A stretch of DNA of 64,000 nucleotides from Erythrocercus mccallii (taxonomy: Eukaryota > Chordata > Aves > Passeriformes > Dicruridae): NCBI GenBank assembly GCA_013397435.1, contig VZRG01000521.1:98244-162243 (forward strand), written 5' to 3'. The stretch's first letter is position 1. Every line of letters begins with the position of its first letter. Of the stretch, positions 61,001 through 64,000 are shown piece after piece. Both the position numbers and the translations under genes were made by a program. Under the pieces are notes generated by a model, which searched no databases, was not told the origin of the DNA, and saw only the letters and a list, made by a program, of their open reading frames with translations.

Positions 61001-64000
61001 TGCAAAGCCAGGGAGGTGGGACAAGGCTGGGAATTCCAGGCAGGAGATGTCCCCCATGTGCTCATGCTCCTCTCAGGAATGCCTACTCCACACTGCCATG
61101 CTCTGGCTGGCAAGTGACAGAATGCTGCCAAAATGAACCCCGAGCCATCCTCCCCCTGCCTATGCCTGTCACACAAACCACAGACCCACCAAACCAAGCA
61201 GGCAGCTCTGCTTCACCCCAGCCTTCTGCTGAGGACAGAGCCTGCAGACAACCCATCCCCAGCAGGGCCAGCGTGACCTCATCCTGCCCTGCTGAGCTGG
61301 CAGTGACCTGGAAATGCTGCTGGAGCCGCTGCTCAGCTGCCAAGGGGGATTTCACCACCAGCCCATTCCCGGAACACCAGCTTGCAGTCTGGGAAAGAGC
61401 AAGATCCTGGATGAAGAGAAGGATCTTAATCAAAACCTTTCCTTGACATCTGGCATTAATATCTGAGTGAGCGTGCACAGCTCCCCTGCCTCTTCTAACT
61501 CATTTATCAGGACAAGGCCACTAAAATCGCGGCCGAAGTTTGCACAACCTTCACCACCACGTGGCAGCTGCTGACCTCAGCCTCCTACCACGCTGCCATG
61601 AGGCTTCATGCTCCTCTGACAAGAGATATTCCCAGGCTCTACAACCATCCCAGAAAATGGGCTGGAGCCTGCCTGACGCAGCGTGTGTGCCCAGCTGGGA
61701 CTGACTCTGAAGCACTCTTCATCTGGGACAGAAAAGAAGTGGATTTCCATGGCAATTCAGCATGGATCTCCACTCCCCTTGAGCATCCTTGCATGAGTGG
61801 GAAGTGAGTGGGAAATGCATTTCTAATTTTACACAGCTTGCCCTGTTCACTGGTAACACACAAGCCAACATTGGCTAAGTTTGAGAGGTTATCATATTTT
61901 CCATATGTTTTCCAGCAAGAAAACAGGAAGGAAGGAGAGACCCACACCAGCCTGTCTTCTGAGCCACATACCTCACAGGAGAAGCCCATGTTTATGTCCA
62001 TGTTTTGAGCTGTTTTCCTGAGAAAGTTTTCCTGGTAATTTTTCAGGCTCCTGCGGGAGAAATCCCCTGAACTCAGGCCAAGAATGTAATTTGTGTAAAC
62101 CAAGACAGAAAACACACAGTTGCAAAACTGATGCTGTGACTAAATCATGCTCTGCAAGAGCTGCTGCAAACACACCAAGCACTCCAAATACCCCTTTCTA
62201 GTTTTACTTTCAGTCTGAAGCAAGGACAGGAGTCCAGGATGGACCCCTGGGAAGCAGAAGTCACAGTCACACATGCACCCAGCTGCACTTCTCCACCATT
62301 GTACCCTGCACCAAGAACACTCAGAGGAGTTTTCAGGGATACCTGGAGAATCTGCACAAGTATTCTGCCCCAGGATCTGACACATGGCACCTGGCAACCC
62401 TGACAACCAACCACCTGAAAGCACCATTTCCTTCCAGTAGGACTTTGCCCAGCCCATGGTACACGTGGTGTTTTCCTGTATTACAGCACTGAGACTGATG
62501 AAGGAGGTCACAAATGAAGGCTTCTCTTATTTTAACCTTCAGGCAGCCCTTGCTGAGCTGGTCCGGCAGAAAGAGCTTCTGTGATGTCCCAAATAAAGTC
62601 GGGCAGAATGTCCACCATAAAAGAAAATGAACAGGAACAGAGAGATGCCTCAAGGAACATCTTCCCTCTTCAGCACAGGAAAATTTATTAAGAGATGTCT
62701 ACCCACAACCCTTTTTGCACAGTTCAAGGATTATAAACAACTCACTAAACTGAGCAAGAGGATTATTCCAGCTCTGACATTGCTGAGCCCCTGTGTACAG
62801 CTGTGCACCGGATGGGCCAGCTGCAGGAAGCAGTCACAGCCCCTCCACGAGAACACCTCAACCTTTCTGCCCTGGCATTTTGTATTTTTGGGACTGTGAA
62901 TCAAAGGAAGGAAAGGAAATATTTGGAGTCACATGGACATGACAACATGTCAGGAAGTCATACAAGGCGACACCACAGTGACTGCCCAAGCACTGGGACA
63001 ACAAAGTGTGCCTGGAGCTCCTGAACTAACCTCCCACTACCCAAGCCTGCTGCAGTTTCTGTCAAGTTTCAAGACAACAGAGGAGAGAAAACAAGAGGTC
63101 TCTTGGGTTTAACCAGAAGCAAGACACCTGCAAGAGTGACATCTGCACACAGGATGTCCTGGGAGCATGAAGAAGGAGGAGAATACATAGGACAGGAGGA
63201 AAACTGCAGTACAGACCACCCAATCTGCTCCTCAGCCAGCTGGGCACATCTGACCAGGAACGACCTAATGCTTAAATCAGTACTCTGGGGCACTCTTTCC
63301 AGTGCTCCCTTGCCTTCATCTCCTTCCTCAATCCTCCCATCTCAAAGAGCCCAGAAGAAAAGAAAAAAAAAATCAAATGCAAAAAACCCCAACTATGAAG
63401 CAGGATCTATGACTCCATTTGGCCATTCACCTTCCCAGATGTTAACATTTCGGCAGGGACAGTTCAAAAACCTACAGGGCACCAGCAGTGGCACCAGCAA
63501 GGCGTGGAAAGCACTCAACCTCCCACAGACAGAGCTCCAAATGGTAAAAACAAGGATGTACAGGAATCCGGTGGCTGTGAGCCCTGCCCTTTTACTGCAT
63601 CTTGTTTAAATAGCCCTTGCCTCATAACATGTGAGCACTGTGCTGGTGTTGGGCTGAGCGAGGAGAGCCCAGCCAGAGCAAACACGGCAGCAAAGAAGGA
63701 AATGCTGCCCCAAAGATCGGTGTCTGAACTTGTTTTGCAATGGAAAGGACACATTTAGAACATTTACAATCCAGCTATTGAGGGAAGAAAAGGGAAAAAG
63801 GAAAAACATATGAAAAAAACAGCATGTAGGCTGGGAGAGCGGAGCTTTTCTCTTGGAGATTCTCAGTATGTGGGTGTGAGCAAAATGCTGCTGGTGATGT
63901 GCCCACAGGGAGGGCAAGAGCTCAGGGAAGGTGGAAGACCAGGGTCTGCAGCTCGATGGATGGCAGGATGGCTACAGACCATCCATAGCTTGACAGATGG
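58030..64000 (-). other. MICALL2: MICALL2 5' intron, continues past the window edge
   Basis: Almost 6 kb of sequence upstream of exon 3. I searched by eye on the minus strand for the expected SFRDGLAFCAIL exon and did not find it, so this looks like intron 2 extending beyond 64000. No transposon or other gene recognised. Confidence 0.65.

Overview
This is vertebrate nuclear DNA, most likely from a bird. It carries three 3'-end fragments of CR1 retrotransposons with the typical CATTCTATGATTCTATG-like terminus, and one spliced gene on the minus strand. There are no operons, no CRISPR array and no bacterial features. The order of bird cannot be told from what I can see.

Right part, about 40.6-64 kb: MICALL2 (MICAL-like 2, also called JRAB) on the minus strand. 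I could place 16 coding exons with consistent splice phases, from within the CH domain (58029) to the stop codon (42091). They give 749 residues: the last part of the CH domain, a LIM zinc-binding domain split over two exons, a long Ser/Pro/Lys-rich linker, and the C-terminal Rab-binding bMERB coiled coil. The first about 48 residues (exons 1-2 and the promoter) were not found and should lie beyond 64 kb. A 3' UTR of about 1.45 kb ending near a poly(A) signal at 40635-40630 is plausible.

Left part, 1-40.6 kb: no convincing protein-coding gene. It is a gene-poor stretch with AT-rich blocks dense in TAATTA homeodomain-type core sites (notably 11.4-12.7, 24.9-25.25 and 28.4-29.0 kb), one clear CpG island (about 21.9-22.6 kb), a smaller CpG-rich patch (about 29.04-29.16 kb), an assembly gap of 795 Ns (11712-12506), a 23-bp G-rich minisatellite (1.27-1.81 kb) and a few old repeats. 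In human, MICALL2 lies next to the homeobox gene UNCX, with the 3' end of MICALL2 facing it. If the order is kept, this desert is the MICALL2-UNCX intergenic regulatory region, with UNCX off the left edge. That is inference from remembered synteny, not seen here.

I did not find a new biological system. The most useful leads are the homeobox-site clusters beside the gap and the CpG patches, the CpG island with a good splice donor, a possible poison exon and a frame-breaking alternative donor in MICALL2, the two-level minisatellite, and a perfect 18-bp hairpin at 16.23 kb.
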